Part shown: positions 1-5,321 of the stretch, in pieces | Position numbering within the stretch: the stretch's first letter is position 1 | Layout of the letters: every line of letters begins with the position of its first letter | Assembly (NCBI GenBank): GCA_030604505.1 | Contig: JAUVVT010000144.1 | Coordinates: forward strand, 1-5,884 | Direction of reading: 5' to 3' | Source: a bacterium | GTDB taxonomy: Bacteria > SM23-31 > JAUVVT01 | DNA length: 5,884 nucleotides | Translations under genes and position numbers: made by a program | Notes under the pieces: generated by a model | The model's input: only the letters and a program-made list of their open reading frames with translations | Database searches by the model: none | What the model was told of the DNA's origin: nothing

Positions 1-360
1 ATGATATCAAGGTCTCTCAAAGCACTTGCAAAAGAACTGAATATACCGGTCATCGCACTTTCACAGCTTTCGCGAGCCGTCGAAAAAAGAGGGGAAGACA
101 AAAGACCAATCTTATCAGATTTAAGAGAATCAGGAGCAATCGAACAGGATGCCGATGTTGTTTTATTTATACACAGACCGGAAATATATCCAGGATGCAA
201 AGAAGAAGATAAAGGTAAAGCAGATATTATGATAAGCAAGCAAAGAAATGGTCCTGCCGGTGTATCGGTTAAACTTGCATTCAGGAAAGAGTTTGCAAAG
301 TTTTCCAAACTTGAACAATATATAACAGAAATACCAATTGACCAAGACCAGCCATTTTAA
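1..360 (+). CDS. dnaB: Replicative DNA helicase DnaB, C-terminal fragment (5' end outside window)
   Basis: DnaB is the hexameric ATP-driven helicase that unwinds DNA at the replication fork and works with primase. The 119 visible residues are the last part of the RecA-like ATPase domain. Seen: ISRSLKALAKELNIPVIALSQLSR at 2-25 (the H3 region with its Gln), RPILSDLRESGAIEQDADVV at 35-54 (the H4 DNA-binding region) and KQRNGP at 80-85, whose Arg82 matches the arginine finger that completes the neighbouring subunit's ATP site. A whole DnaB is about 450-500 residues, so the N-terminal domain, linker and Walker A/B motifs lie upstream of base 1. The ATG at position 1 is an internal methionine (family pattern E-I-S/M-I-S-R-S-L-K), not the start. 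The protein ends with a short tail, DQDQPF. Nothing suggests it is broken; the truncation is the window edge. Identification is secure. Confidence 0.96.
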   Translation: MISRSLKALAKELNIPVIALSQLSRAVEKRGEDKRPILSDLRESGAIEQDADVVLFIHRPEIYPGCKEEDKGKADIMISKQRNGPAGVSVKLAFRKEFAKFSKLEQYITEIPIDQDQPF

Positions 361-367
361 AATTTAC

Positions 368-390
368 CCCCGAATACTTGGGGAAGATTT
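368..390 (+). terminator. Small GC hairpin after dnaB, possible weak terminator
   Basis: CCCCGA (368-373) can pair with TTGGGG (378-383) around a four-base loop (ATAC), giving four G-C pairs, one G-U and one A-U, starting 8 bases after the dnaB stop. Only AAGATTT follows rather than a proper T-run, so termination would be inefficient or factor-dependent. It may simply protect the 3' end of the dnaB mRNA. Confidence 0.35.
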
Positions 391-404
391 ATGAATACTT
401 ATAA

Positions 405-444
405 CTAATAGCTAACAGCTAATAGCCAAAACCAACAGCTAATC
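405..444 (+). repeat. Degenerate 7-bp tandem repeat in the dnaB-rel spacer
   Basis: The spacer contains CTAATAG (405-411), CTAACAG (412-418) and CTAATAG (419-425) head to tail. Then comes a decayed stretch, CCAAAAC, and a further partial copy in CAACAGCTAATC (433-444). Units 1 and 3 are identical and unit 2 differs by one base. The array is short and non-coding, with stops in it. No function can be read from it. It could be a small microsatellite or an end of an interspersed repeat family. Confidence 0.6.
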
Positions 445-446
445 AA

Positions 447-464
447 AAATACTTCATCGTATTT
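447..464 (+). promoter_or_regulatory. Inverted repeat immediately upstream of the rel start codon
   Basis: AAATAC (447-452) and GTATTT (459-464) are perfect inverted arms around a six-base spacer (TTCATC), ending four bases before the rel ATG at 469. There is no Shine-Dalgarno sequence between 450 and 468, so this dyad sits where a ribosome-binding site would be expected. It could be a weak hairpin or a short operator. Six A/T-rich pairs are easily found by chance in this DNA. Confidence 0.25.
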
Positions 465-468
465 AATT

Positions 469-2616
469 ATGGAAAAAAAATTCAAAAAGAGATTAGATGA
501 ATTAATCGGAGAAATAGAAAAATACAATCCCGGCTTTGACCGTGATTTTTTAATAAAGGCATACAAATTTTCATATAATACACATAAAGAACAATTCAGA
601 CTCTCTGGAAAACCATACTTTATTCACTGTGTTGAAGTAGCCAGAATAATGGTCGAATTAAAGATGGACCTTGTTACAATCGTAAGCGCCCTTTTGCATG
701 ATACTATAGAGGACAGTGGTATAATGAAATCGGAACTCAAAGAAGAATTTTCGGAAGAAATTGCTGAAATAGTCGACGGAGTTACAAAAATAGGAGAAAT
801 AAAATATAAAAAAAGAGAAGAACAGCAGGTAGAAAATTTTAGAAAGATGCTCCTCTCTATGGTTAACGACATAAGGGTAATAATGGTGAAATTTGGAGAT
901 AGACTGAACAATATGAGAACACTCGAATATCTTCCTCCCGAAAAAAGAGAACCAATAGCAGTAGAAACGCTTGAAATTTATGCACCACTTGCTCACAGAC
1001 TCGGTATTTCAATAATATGCTGGGAACTCGAAGACCTTGCACTGAAATTCCTTGACTCCGACACATATATTGAGCTGGTAAAAAAGGTTAAAGGCTCAAG
1101 AAAAAGCAGAGAAAAATATCTGGAAAAGATTAAAACCCCTTTTCTTGAAAGCCTGAAAAACGCCAACATTAAAGCTCAAATTGAAGGAAGACCTAAACAT
1201 TTTTACTCAATTTACAGAAAAATGAAAAAAAGAAACTGCTCATTTGAAGAGATATTCGACCTCTCTGCCGTCAGAATTATTGTTGATAAACTTGAAGACT
1301 GCTACTATGCACTCGGAATAGTTCATACATTATATCCACCGATTAGAGAAAGGTTCAAAGATTTTATCGCAACACCTAAATTGAACGGATATCAATCTAT
1401 ACATACAACCGTAATAGGACCCGAGGGTAAAAGACTGGAAATACAAATAAGAACACACGAAATGCACTACTATGCTGATGTCGGGATTGCTTCGCACTGG
1501 AAGTATAAAGCAGGAGAAGCAAGTGCGGATATTATTGATAAACAGTTAGAATGGCTCGGAACAATGATGGAATGGCAGAACGATACAAGTGACCCGCGAG
1601 AATTTTTGGAAAACCTCAAGGTTGACCTATATCACGAAGAAATATTTGTCTTTACTCCAAAGGGAGACCTGCTGAAACTTCCCAACGGATCAACACCAAT
1701 AGACTTTGGCTTTGAAGTCCACACCGATATAGGACTTCACTGTATTGGTGCAAAGGTTAACGGACAGGTCGTCCCATTATATACCAAACTGGAAAGCGGT
1801 GATGCTGTTGAAATATTAACCTCGGCTAAACCCAAATTAAACCCTAACTGGATAACATTTGCAAAAACCCCTAAAGCAAAAAATGTCATCAAAAAATGGA
1901 TAAAAAATTCTATCAAGGAACAAAGTATAAAACTCGGTGAAGAACTCCTGTTAAAAGAACTTAATGCTCTAAAAATAAAAGAACTCGACGAGTTGCTTCA
2001 AGTAATGCCAGAAAAAATGGGATTTTCTGATATTCAATCTCTATACAGCTCTATTGGAAAAGGAGAAACATCAATTATAAGTGTTATTAAAAAATTACCC
2101 GAAGAAAAATTCCTCGAATTTCAAAAGAAAAAATTTATAAGCCGGATTATAAGAAGAAGAACAAAATCACCACATGGAATCAGAGTTCTTGGAATGGATA
2201 ATATGCTGATAGAATTTGCTGAATGCTGCCATCCTGTCCCCGGTGATAAAATCCACGGGGTGCTTGAAAAGGGAAAAGGTGTAATAATTCACCGCTCAGA
2301 CTGCCGTGACATTCAGAAACATTTTGAAGACCCGGAAGAACTTGTACCCGTAATATGGGATGCGGAAAAATCCGGGAATTTTAAGGTAAATATTAAACTA
2401 ATGGGAGAAGATAGAGTCGGTCTGCTAAAAGATATTGCTAATGCAATATCAGAATCAGACACAAATATTATAAATATCAATCTGGATGTCAACGATGCAA
2501 TCGCAACAAGTAATATATTAATTGAAGTCAAAAACTTACAACAACTTACAAATGTACTCGGAAATATCAGAAAGATTAATGGAGTTATAAGTGTAGAAAG
2601 ATTTAATTCCAAATAA
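469..2616 (+). CDS. rel: Bifunctional (p)ppGpp synthetase/hydrolase, RelA/SpoT family (Rel)
   Basis: This cytoplasmic, ribosome-associated enzyme makes (p)ppGpp from ATP and GTP/GDP on starvation and also degrades it. The 715 residues are full length. The HD hydrolase domain (about 30-200) has R44, H53, H77-D78, E81-D82, D144, N148 and T151, all nine catalytic or ligand positions known from the streptococcal Rel enzyme at the same numbers, which supports the ATG at 469. The synthetase domain (about 225-350) has R241, K243, D264, Y308, H312 and E324. RFKD at 295-298 is the RxKD form of bifunctional enzymes, not the ExDD of synthetase-only RelA. Next come TGS (about 391-452), a helical region, the conserved Cys/zinc-finger region (C586, C587, H588, H608, C612) and a C-terminal ACT domain (637-712). 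No Shine-Dalgarno precedes the start. The usual ADRLHN is GDRLNN here (143-148). Confidence 0.97.
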   Translation: MEKKFKKRLDELIGEIEKYNPGFDRDFLIKAYKFSYNTHKEQFRLSGKPYFIHCVEVARIMVELKMDLVTIVSALLHDTIEDSGIMKSELKEEFSEEIAEIVDGVTKIGEIKYKKREEQQVENFRKMLLSMVNDIRVIMVKFGDRLNNMRTLEYLPPEKREPIAVETLEIYAPLAHRLGISIICWELEDLALKFLDSDTYIELVKKVKGSRKSREKYLEKIKTPFLESLKNANIKAQIEGRPKHFYSIYRKMKKRNCSFEEIFDLSAVRIIVDKLEDCYYALGIVHTLYPPIRERFKDFIATPKLNGYQSIHTTVIGPEGKRLEIQIRTHEMHYYADVGIASHWKYKAGEASADIIDKQLEWLGTMMEWQNDTSDPREFLENLKVDLYHEEIFVFTPKGDLLKLPNGSTPIDFGFEVHTDIGLHCIGAKVNGQVVPLYTKLESGDAVEILTSAKPKLNPNWITFAKTPKAKNVIKKWIKNSIKEQSIKLGEELLLKELNALKIKELDELLQVMPEKMGFSDIQSLYSSIGKGETSIISVIKKLPEEKFLEFQKKKFISRIIRRRTKSPHGIRVLGMDNMLIEFAECCHPVPGDKIHGVLEKGKGVIIHRSDCRDIQKHFEDPEELVPVIWDAEKSGNFKVNIKLMGEDRVGLLKDIANAISESDTNIININLDVNDAIATSNILIEVKNLQQLTNVLGNIRKINGVISVERFNSK

Positions 2617-2623
2617 GAAGCAG

Positions 2624-2853
2624 GTGAAAAGGCATATTAAAATAAAATGGCATAAAGTATTTTTTTTCTTGATTTTATTAAAAATATCATTATATTGTAA
2701 AAACATAAAAAATTTATAAGTTACGAAATTGATAAAAATCAAAGTCTGATTAAGAAATTGCAGGAACACGCTGCGGCGTATTCTCAAGGTATGTATCTCA
2801 AATACTCGATATATACTTTTCCCTTCACAAATGCAATAAATACTGGTCATTGA
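2624..2853 (+). pseudogene. Possible small secreted-protein remnant with a -1 frame change
   Basis: From GTG 2624 a frame reads a basic start (KRHIKIKWHK), a hydrophobic stretch (VFFFLILLKISL) and then Cys, like a signal peptide, before stopping at TAA 2717-2719. The -1 frame is open from 2701 to TGA 2851-2853 and reads as a plausible polar protein (YEIDKNQSLIKKLQEHAAAY and onward). The two frames would join at the A-run 2707-2712, giving about 77 residues. The join point is A_AAA_AAT (2707-2713), correctly phased as a -1 slippery heptamer. Alternatives are a one-base deletion in a decayed gene, a homopolymer sequencing error, or chance open frames. There is no good ribosome-binding site, the lipobox-like SLYC is poor (Tyr before Cys), and I recognise no homologue. 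A reverse-strand frame is also open across the region. Confidence 0.2.
2764..2783 (+). other. GC-rich hairpin in the rel-HU spacer
   Basis: GAA-C-ACGC (2764-2771) can pair with GCGT-A-TTC (2776-2783) around the loop TGCG, with one C/A mismatch. It is the only GC-rich spot in the gap and is followed by the repeated words CTCAAGGTAT and CTCAAATAC. It might be part of a leader or small RNA, but I cannot assign it to a known family. Confidence 0.3.
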
Positions 2854-2866
2854 GTGGAGTTGCATT
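2830..2866 (+). other. Inverted repeat (7-bp perfect stem) in the HU upstream region
   Basis: AATGCAA (2830-2836) and TTGCATT (2860-2866) are exact inverted arms separated by 23 bases. Inside, ACT (2842-2844) and AGT (2853-2855) could add a short inner stem. It lies about 135-170 bases before the HU start, so it could be an operator or a structural element of a leader RNA. No T-run follows, so it is not an intrinsic terminator. Confidence 0.3.
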
Positions 2867-2927
2867 AATCCCATATTAAAAATCTCGTGGCTATTTATGT
2901 TATGATTATGTAAATTAATTATTTATA

Positions 2928-2943
2928 AAAGAATTTATTCTTT
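2928..2943 (+). other. Short hairpin in the HU leader
   Basis: AAAGAA (2928-2933) pairs perfectly with TTCTTT (2938-2943) around TTTA, about 57 bases before the HU start codon. It is preceded by the A/T palindrome TAAAT-TAATT-ATTTA (2911-2925). Both are weak in energy; a role in mRNA stability or HU binding to its own leader is speculation. Confidence 0.25.
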
Positions 2944-2984
2944 CTGAATCTAAATTGATATTTAGCAAGAATTAAATTCAACCT

Positions 2985-2992
2985 AAAAGGAG
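2985..2992 (+). promoter_or_regulatory. Strong Shine-Dalgarno sequence for the HU gene
   Basis: AAAAGGAG lies eight bases before ATG 3001, a near-ideal match to the 16S rRNA tail. It fixes the HU start and stands out because rel, ruvX and lnt have no comparable site. This fits high-level translation of an abundant nucleoid protein. Confidence 0.85.
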
Positions 2993-3000
2993 CTTTAAAT

Positions 3001-3309
3001 ATGAAAACTGTTACAAAAAAAGACGTAGCAAAAAAGACAGCTCAGTTATTGAATGAAAAGATATACACCACAGAAAAGATTGTAGACGGGGTCTTCAATT
3101 CACTTAGAGATATAATGACTAATGCAGAAGGCGAAGTCAGAATTGAAATCAGGGATTTTGGGGTCTTTGAGGTGAAAAAAACCAAACCAAAACCCAAAGC
3201 AAGAAATCCCAGAACAGGAGAAATAATTTACGTTCCTGCCCGAAAAAAAACCCATTTTAAAGCAGGAAAGTTGCTTAAAGAAGTCCTCAAAAAACCCCTC
3301 GAAGAATAA
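3001..3309 (+). CDS. hup: DNABII-family DNA-binding protein (HU/IHF-like)
   Basis: This is a small basic nucleoid protein that binds and bends DNA as a dimer. At 102 residues it is slightly longer than typical HU (about 90). The N-terminal helical dimerisation part (1-43) begins with TKKDVAKKTAQLLNEK. The beta-sheet follows, with RIEIRDFGVFEVKK at 47-60 in the place of the usual GFGTFEV. The DNA-binding arm then carries the family signature RNPRTG (68-73), in which Pro70 is the residue that intercalates between base pairs in this family, and continues into VPARKKTHFKAGKLLKEVL (78-96). The strand leading into the arm is unusual: KTKPKPK alternates Lys and Pro. Sequence alone does not separate HU from IHF-like members, so the symbol is provisional. 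It has its own strong ribosome-binding site and a terminator behind it, suggesting a single-gene transcript. Confidence 0.93.
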   Translation: MKTVTKKDVAKKTAQLLNEKIYTTEKIVDGVFNSLRDIMTNAEGEVRIEIRDFGVFEVKKTKPKPKARNPRTGEIIYVPARKKTHFKAGKLLKEVLKKPLEE

Positions 3310-3331
3310 AAGGGCAAATTTTTTATAAATC

Positions 3332-3370
3332 AGCCGTTAGAGAAGAATATCTTTAACGGCTTTATTATAA
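3332..3370 (+). terminator. Intrinsic terminator after the HU gene
   Basis: AGCCGTTAGAGA (3332-3343) pairs with TCTTTAACGGCT (3350-3361): twelve pairs including one G-U, with a six-base loop (AGAATA), 22 bases after the HU stop. The tail TTATTATAA is T-rich though not a pure T-run. It is the best terminator in the window and separates the HU transcript from the ruvX-lnt operon. Confidence 0.8.
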
Positions 3371-3371
3371 T
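3366..3371 (+). promoter_or_regulatory. Consensus -10 box (TATAAT) directly before ruvX
   Basis: TATAAT at 3366-3371 ends five bases before the ruvX ATG (3377) and lies in the tail of the HU terminator. A start site six or seven bases downstream would fall on the start codon itself, giving a nearly leaderless mRNA, which fits the lack of any Shine-Dalgarno. No -35 element is visible (AAGAAT at the expected spacing), and the DNA is AT-rich, so this could be chance. Confidence 0.3.
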
Positions 3372-3376
3372 ATCTC

Positions 3377-3802
3377 ATGAAGGTTGTAGATAGGATATTG
3401 GCTCTCGATTACGGTGACAAAAGAATCGGGGTTGCTGTTAGTGACCCGCTTGGCATTACGGCTCAGGAGCTCGAAACTGTAAAGGTAGTAAAAGATTTGC
3501 ATTTTTTACGAATAAAGGAGATTATTAAGGAAAAACAGGTAAAGAAAATCTTAATCGGACTGCCGCTTAATATGAACGGCTCTAAAGGTCAAAGAGTTGT
3601 TAAAACAGAAAAATTCGCCGAAAAATTAAAAAAATATACCAGTATCCCAATATTAATGTGGGATGAGAGACTTACTTCTGTTGAAGCAAAAAAAAGTCTA
3701 ATCTTTCTCGGACAAAAAACAGGAAAAAAGAAAGAAAAAATTGATAGATTATCAGCAGTCTTATTATTGCAGTCATATCTGAAAAGCATCTCTGACAAAT
3801 GA
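3377..3802 (+). CDS. ruvX: RuvX/YqgF-family Holliday-junction resolvase-like nuclease
   Basis: This family has an RNase H-like fold. Members have been linked to processing of the 5' end of pre-16S rRNA and to Holliday-junction resolution; which role applies here cannot be read from sequence. The 141 residues match the usual size of about 140. Seen: ILALDYGDKRIGVAVSDP at 7-24, with the first catalytic Asp at 11; ILIGLPLNMNGSKG at 58-71, the family signature loop; MWDERLTSVEA at 94-104, with the second acidic residue at Glu97; and KIDRLSAVLLLQSYL at 121-135, with the third acidic residue at Asp123. The site looks complete. The start is set by the conserved beta-strand beginning six residues in; no Shine-Dalgarno is visible. 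It is the first gene of the run with lnt, overlapping it by four bases (ATGA), which suggests translational coupling. Confidence 0.94.
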   Translation: MKVVDRILALDYGDKRIGVAVSDPLGITAQELETVKVVKDLHFLRIKEIIKEKQVKKILIGLPLNMNGSKGQRVVKTEKFAEKLKKYTSIPILMWDERLTSVEAKKSLIFLGQKTGKKKEKIDRLSAVLLLQSYLKSISDK

Positions 3803-5313
3803 TAAAAAAAAATATAATAATTCCTGCACTCGCAGGCGCTTTTCTAACCCTGGCTTATCCAAACTTTAAGCTGGGGTTTTTGGCATATATCGGGATGATA
3901 CCGATCTTTTATTTTGTGAAAGATGTATCATTTAAACACGCTTTTAATAGAGGATTTTTCTGGGGACTCGGATTAAATTCCGCTTCGCTCTATTGGATTT
4001 GTTATGACACCGTCAAAGGAGGAATTGCCTCTATTCTTTTCCTCGCTTTCCTGACGGCTGTTGTATTTATCTTTGTTAACCGCGGAATGAAAATATTTGG
4101 CAGTAACTTTATATTTGCATTCCCGTTTATCTGGACAGCATGGGAATTCTTAAGGTCAGTCGGGATATTAGGATTCCCGTGGCTCAGCATCGCATATACT
4201 CAAACTTATTATACATCCTTAATTCAATATGTCTCAATAACAGGTGTTTTCGGCGTAAGCTTCTGGATATGTATTATTAATGTAACTATTTATTATATTC
4301 TCATTAATATAAAAACAAGAAAAAAAATACCGGCAGTCTTAATCCTGTTAATTATTTTTGTTGTTCCATTTACTTACGGAAAGATTAAAATTAAAAGGTA
4401 TCAGCACAAAAATAATCCGTTAAAGATTGCTTTAATACAGGGGAATATCCCCGCAAAAATAAAATTAAATTCAACAAAAATAAGAGAAAATTTCAATACT
4501 TATATAAGACTATCCAAAGATGCAATTAAAAGAAAACCTGATGTTATAATCTGGCCCGAATCAGCCGCCTATTGTTATCTGAGACACAACAGCTTATATC
4601 GAAAACTTCTGAGAAACCTTGTAAATGAACTGAAAACCCCTGTAATTACCGGCTCGCTCGATTCGGAGTATGATAAATCCAATGATAGATTGAAATATTA
4701 TAACTCGGCTTTTTTAATTGAACCCTTTTCCAGTGAACTTGAAGTCTATTCAAAGATTCATCTCGTTCCGTTCAGTGAATGGGTTCCCTTTAGTGATGTT
4801 CTTCCATTTTTATATAAATTTGATGCCTCGATGGGAGATTTTTCTCAAGGGAAATATTATAAAGTATTCAATTTATCGAATGATAAAATATCAGCAGAGA
4901 ATACCGGTGCCCTGAAAAATATAAAGCTCTCAGTAGTGATATGTTTCGAATCGATATTTTCTGATCTTGTCAGAAAATTCTGCCATAAGGGCGCCCGTTT
5001 ATTAGTCATAATAACAAATGATGCCTGGTTCGGAAAGACATCCGCTCCATACCAACACGCTCAAATCGCAGTATTCAGAGCAATAGAAAACAGAATACCG
5101 ATAGCAAGATGCGCTAATACCGGAGTCTCAATGTTTATCGATAAAATGGGAAGGGTAACTAAACAATCAAATATTTATACCGAAAGTGTATTGATTGATA
5201 AAATCTACATCGAGAACGAAAAAACTTTTTATACACGTTTTGGTGATATTTTTTCATATATTATAACAGCTGTGGGGACAATTTTAATGTTAATCTCAAT
5301 TATAAGGAAATAA
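3799..5313 (+). CDS. lnt: Apolipoprotein N-acyltransferase
   Basis: Lnt is an inner-membrane enzyme that transfers an acyl chain from phospholipid to the N-terminal cysteine of lipoproteins, the last step of lipoprotein maturation after Lgt and LspA. At 504 residues it is close to the E. coli length (512). The N-terminal half (about 5-195) is a series of hydrophobic membrane segments. The nitrilase-like domain (about 208-465) starts with LKIALIQGNIP. The catalytic triad is visible: Glu254 in IIWPESA, Lys319 in YSKIHLVPFSEWVPF and Cys382 in VVICFES. Glu327, eight residues after the Lys, and Glu384 match further conserved active-site acids. NDAWFG (407-412) and the HAQIAVFRAIENRIP stretch (420-434) are family hallmarks. 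A last membrane helix follows at about 483-501. The start is ATG 3799 in the ATGA overlap with ruvX. The stop is double (TAA then TAG). Confidence 0.96.
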   Translation: MIKKNIIIPALAGAFLTLAYPNFKLGFLAYIGMIPIFYFVKDVSFKHAFNRGFFWGLGLNSASLYWICYDTVKGGIASILFLAFLTAVVFIFVNRGMKIFGSNFIFAFPFIWTAWEFLRSVGILGFPWLSIAYTQTYYTSLIQYVSITGVFGVSFWICIINVTIYYILINIKTRKKIPAVLILLIIFVVPFTYGKIKIKRYQHKNNPLKIALIQGNIPAKIKLNSTKIRENFNTYIRLSKDAIKRKPDVIIWPESAAYCYLRHNSLYRKLLRNLVNELKTPVITGSLDSEYDKSNDRLKYYNSAFLIEPFSSELEVYSKIHLVPFSEWVPFSDVLPFLYKFDASMGDFSQGKYYKVFNLSNDKISAENTGALKNIKLSVVICFESIFSDLVRKFCHKGARLLVIITNDAWFGKTSAPYQHAQIAVFRAIENRIPIARCANTGVSMFIDKMGRVTKQSNIYTESVLIDKIYIENEKTFYTRFGDIFSYIITAVGTILMLISIIRK

Positions 5314-5321
5314 TAGTCCTT
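5304..5321 (+). promoter_or_regulatory. Hairpin covering the ribosome-binding site between lnt and the next gene
   Basis: AAGGA (5304-5308), the only Shine-Dalgarno-like word before GTG 5322, is exactly complementary to TCCTT (5317-5321), which touches the start codon. The eight-base loop contains the lnt stop codon TAA and a second in-frame TAG. Ribosomes finishing lnt would open the stem, so translation of the downstream gene could depend on lnt translation. The stem is only five pairs, so this is inference. Confidence 0.35.

Larger units (their letters stand above)
2617..3000. other. Intergenic region between rel and HU, no intact recognised gene
   Basis: This 384-base gap is very AT-rich apart from a GC-richer core at 2761-2790. 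It contains an eight-T run (2660-2667) with only an A/T hairpin in front (2644-2648 with 2659-2663), so I see no convincing rel terminator. It also holds a possible broken small reading frame (2624-2853), a hairpin around 2764-2783, a 7-bp stem at 2830-2866, a hairpin at 2928-2943 and the HU ribosome-binding site. No clear -35/-10 pair stands out. TATGAT at 2901-2906 is the nearest match to a -10 element but lacks a partner. The region most likely carries the HU promoter and a long leader, possibly with a small RNA. I do not recognise any known RNA family. Confidence 0.5.

Noticed and set aside
624..1066. Three overlapping minus-strand open frames inside rel
   Set aside because: They lie wholly antisense to the conserved hydrolase domain and have no family features; they are shadows of rel.
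2641..2679. AATAAAAT/ATTTTATT inverted repeat with an eight-T run, considered as a rel terminator
   Set aside because: All pairs are A-T and the T-run lies inside the 23-base loop rather than after the stem, so it does not form a credible intrinsic terminator.
2770..2790. Resemblance of CTGCGGCG..TCTC to the 3' part of enterobacterial 6S RNA
   Set aside because: The complementary 5' strand that would form the 6S closing stem is absent upstream, and the flanks are AT-rich and unstructured.
2791..2853. 20-codon ORF starting at ATG 2791
   Set aside because: The AAGG before it is one base from the ATG, too close to serve, and the frame is already open upstream, so ATG 2791 is not a convincing start.
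2536..2874. 112-codon open frame on the minus strand across the rel end and the spacer
   Set aside because: A third of it is antisense to the rel ACT domain, the product is rich in Phe/Ile/Cys without recognisable motifs, and no ribosome-binding site precedes it. It is codon-aligned with the forward frame, so its openness is partly a by-product.
2633..2881. Exact 10-base direct repeat CATATTAAAA (2633-2642 and 2872-2881) flanking the spacer, possible target-site duplication of a small mobile element
   Set aside because: A 10-base match is not unusual in DNA this AT-rich, and no terminal inverted repeats adjoin it.
4718..4915. 65-codon plus-strand frame inside lnt
   Set aside because: It overlaps the Lnt catalytic domain (Lys319 region) in another frame and shows no independent signals.
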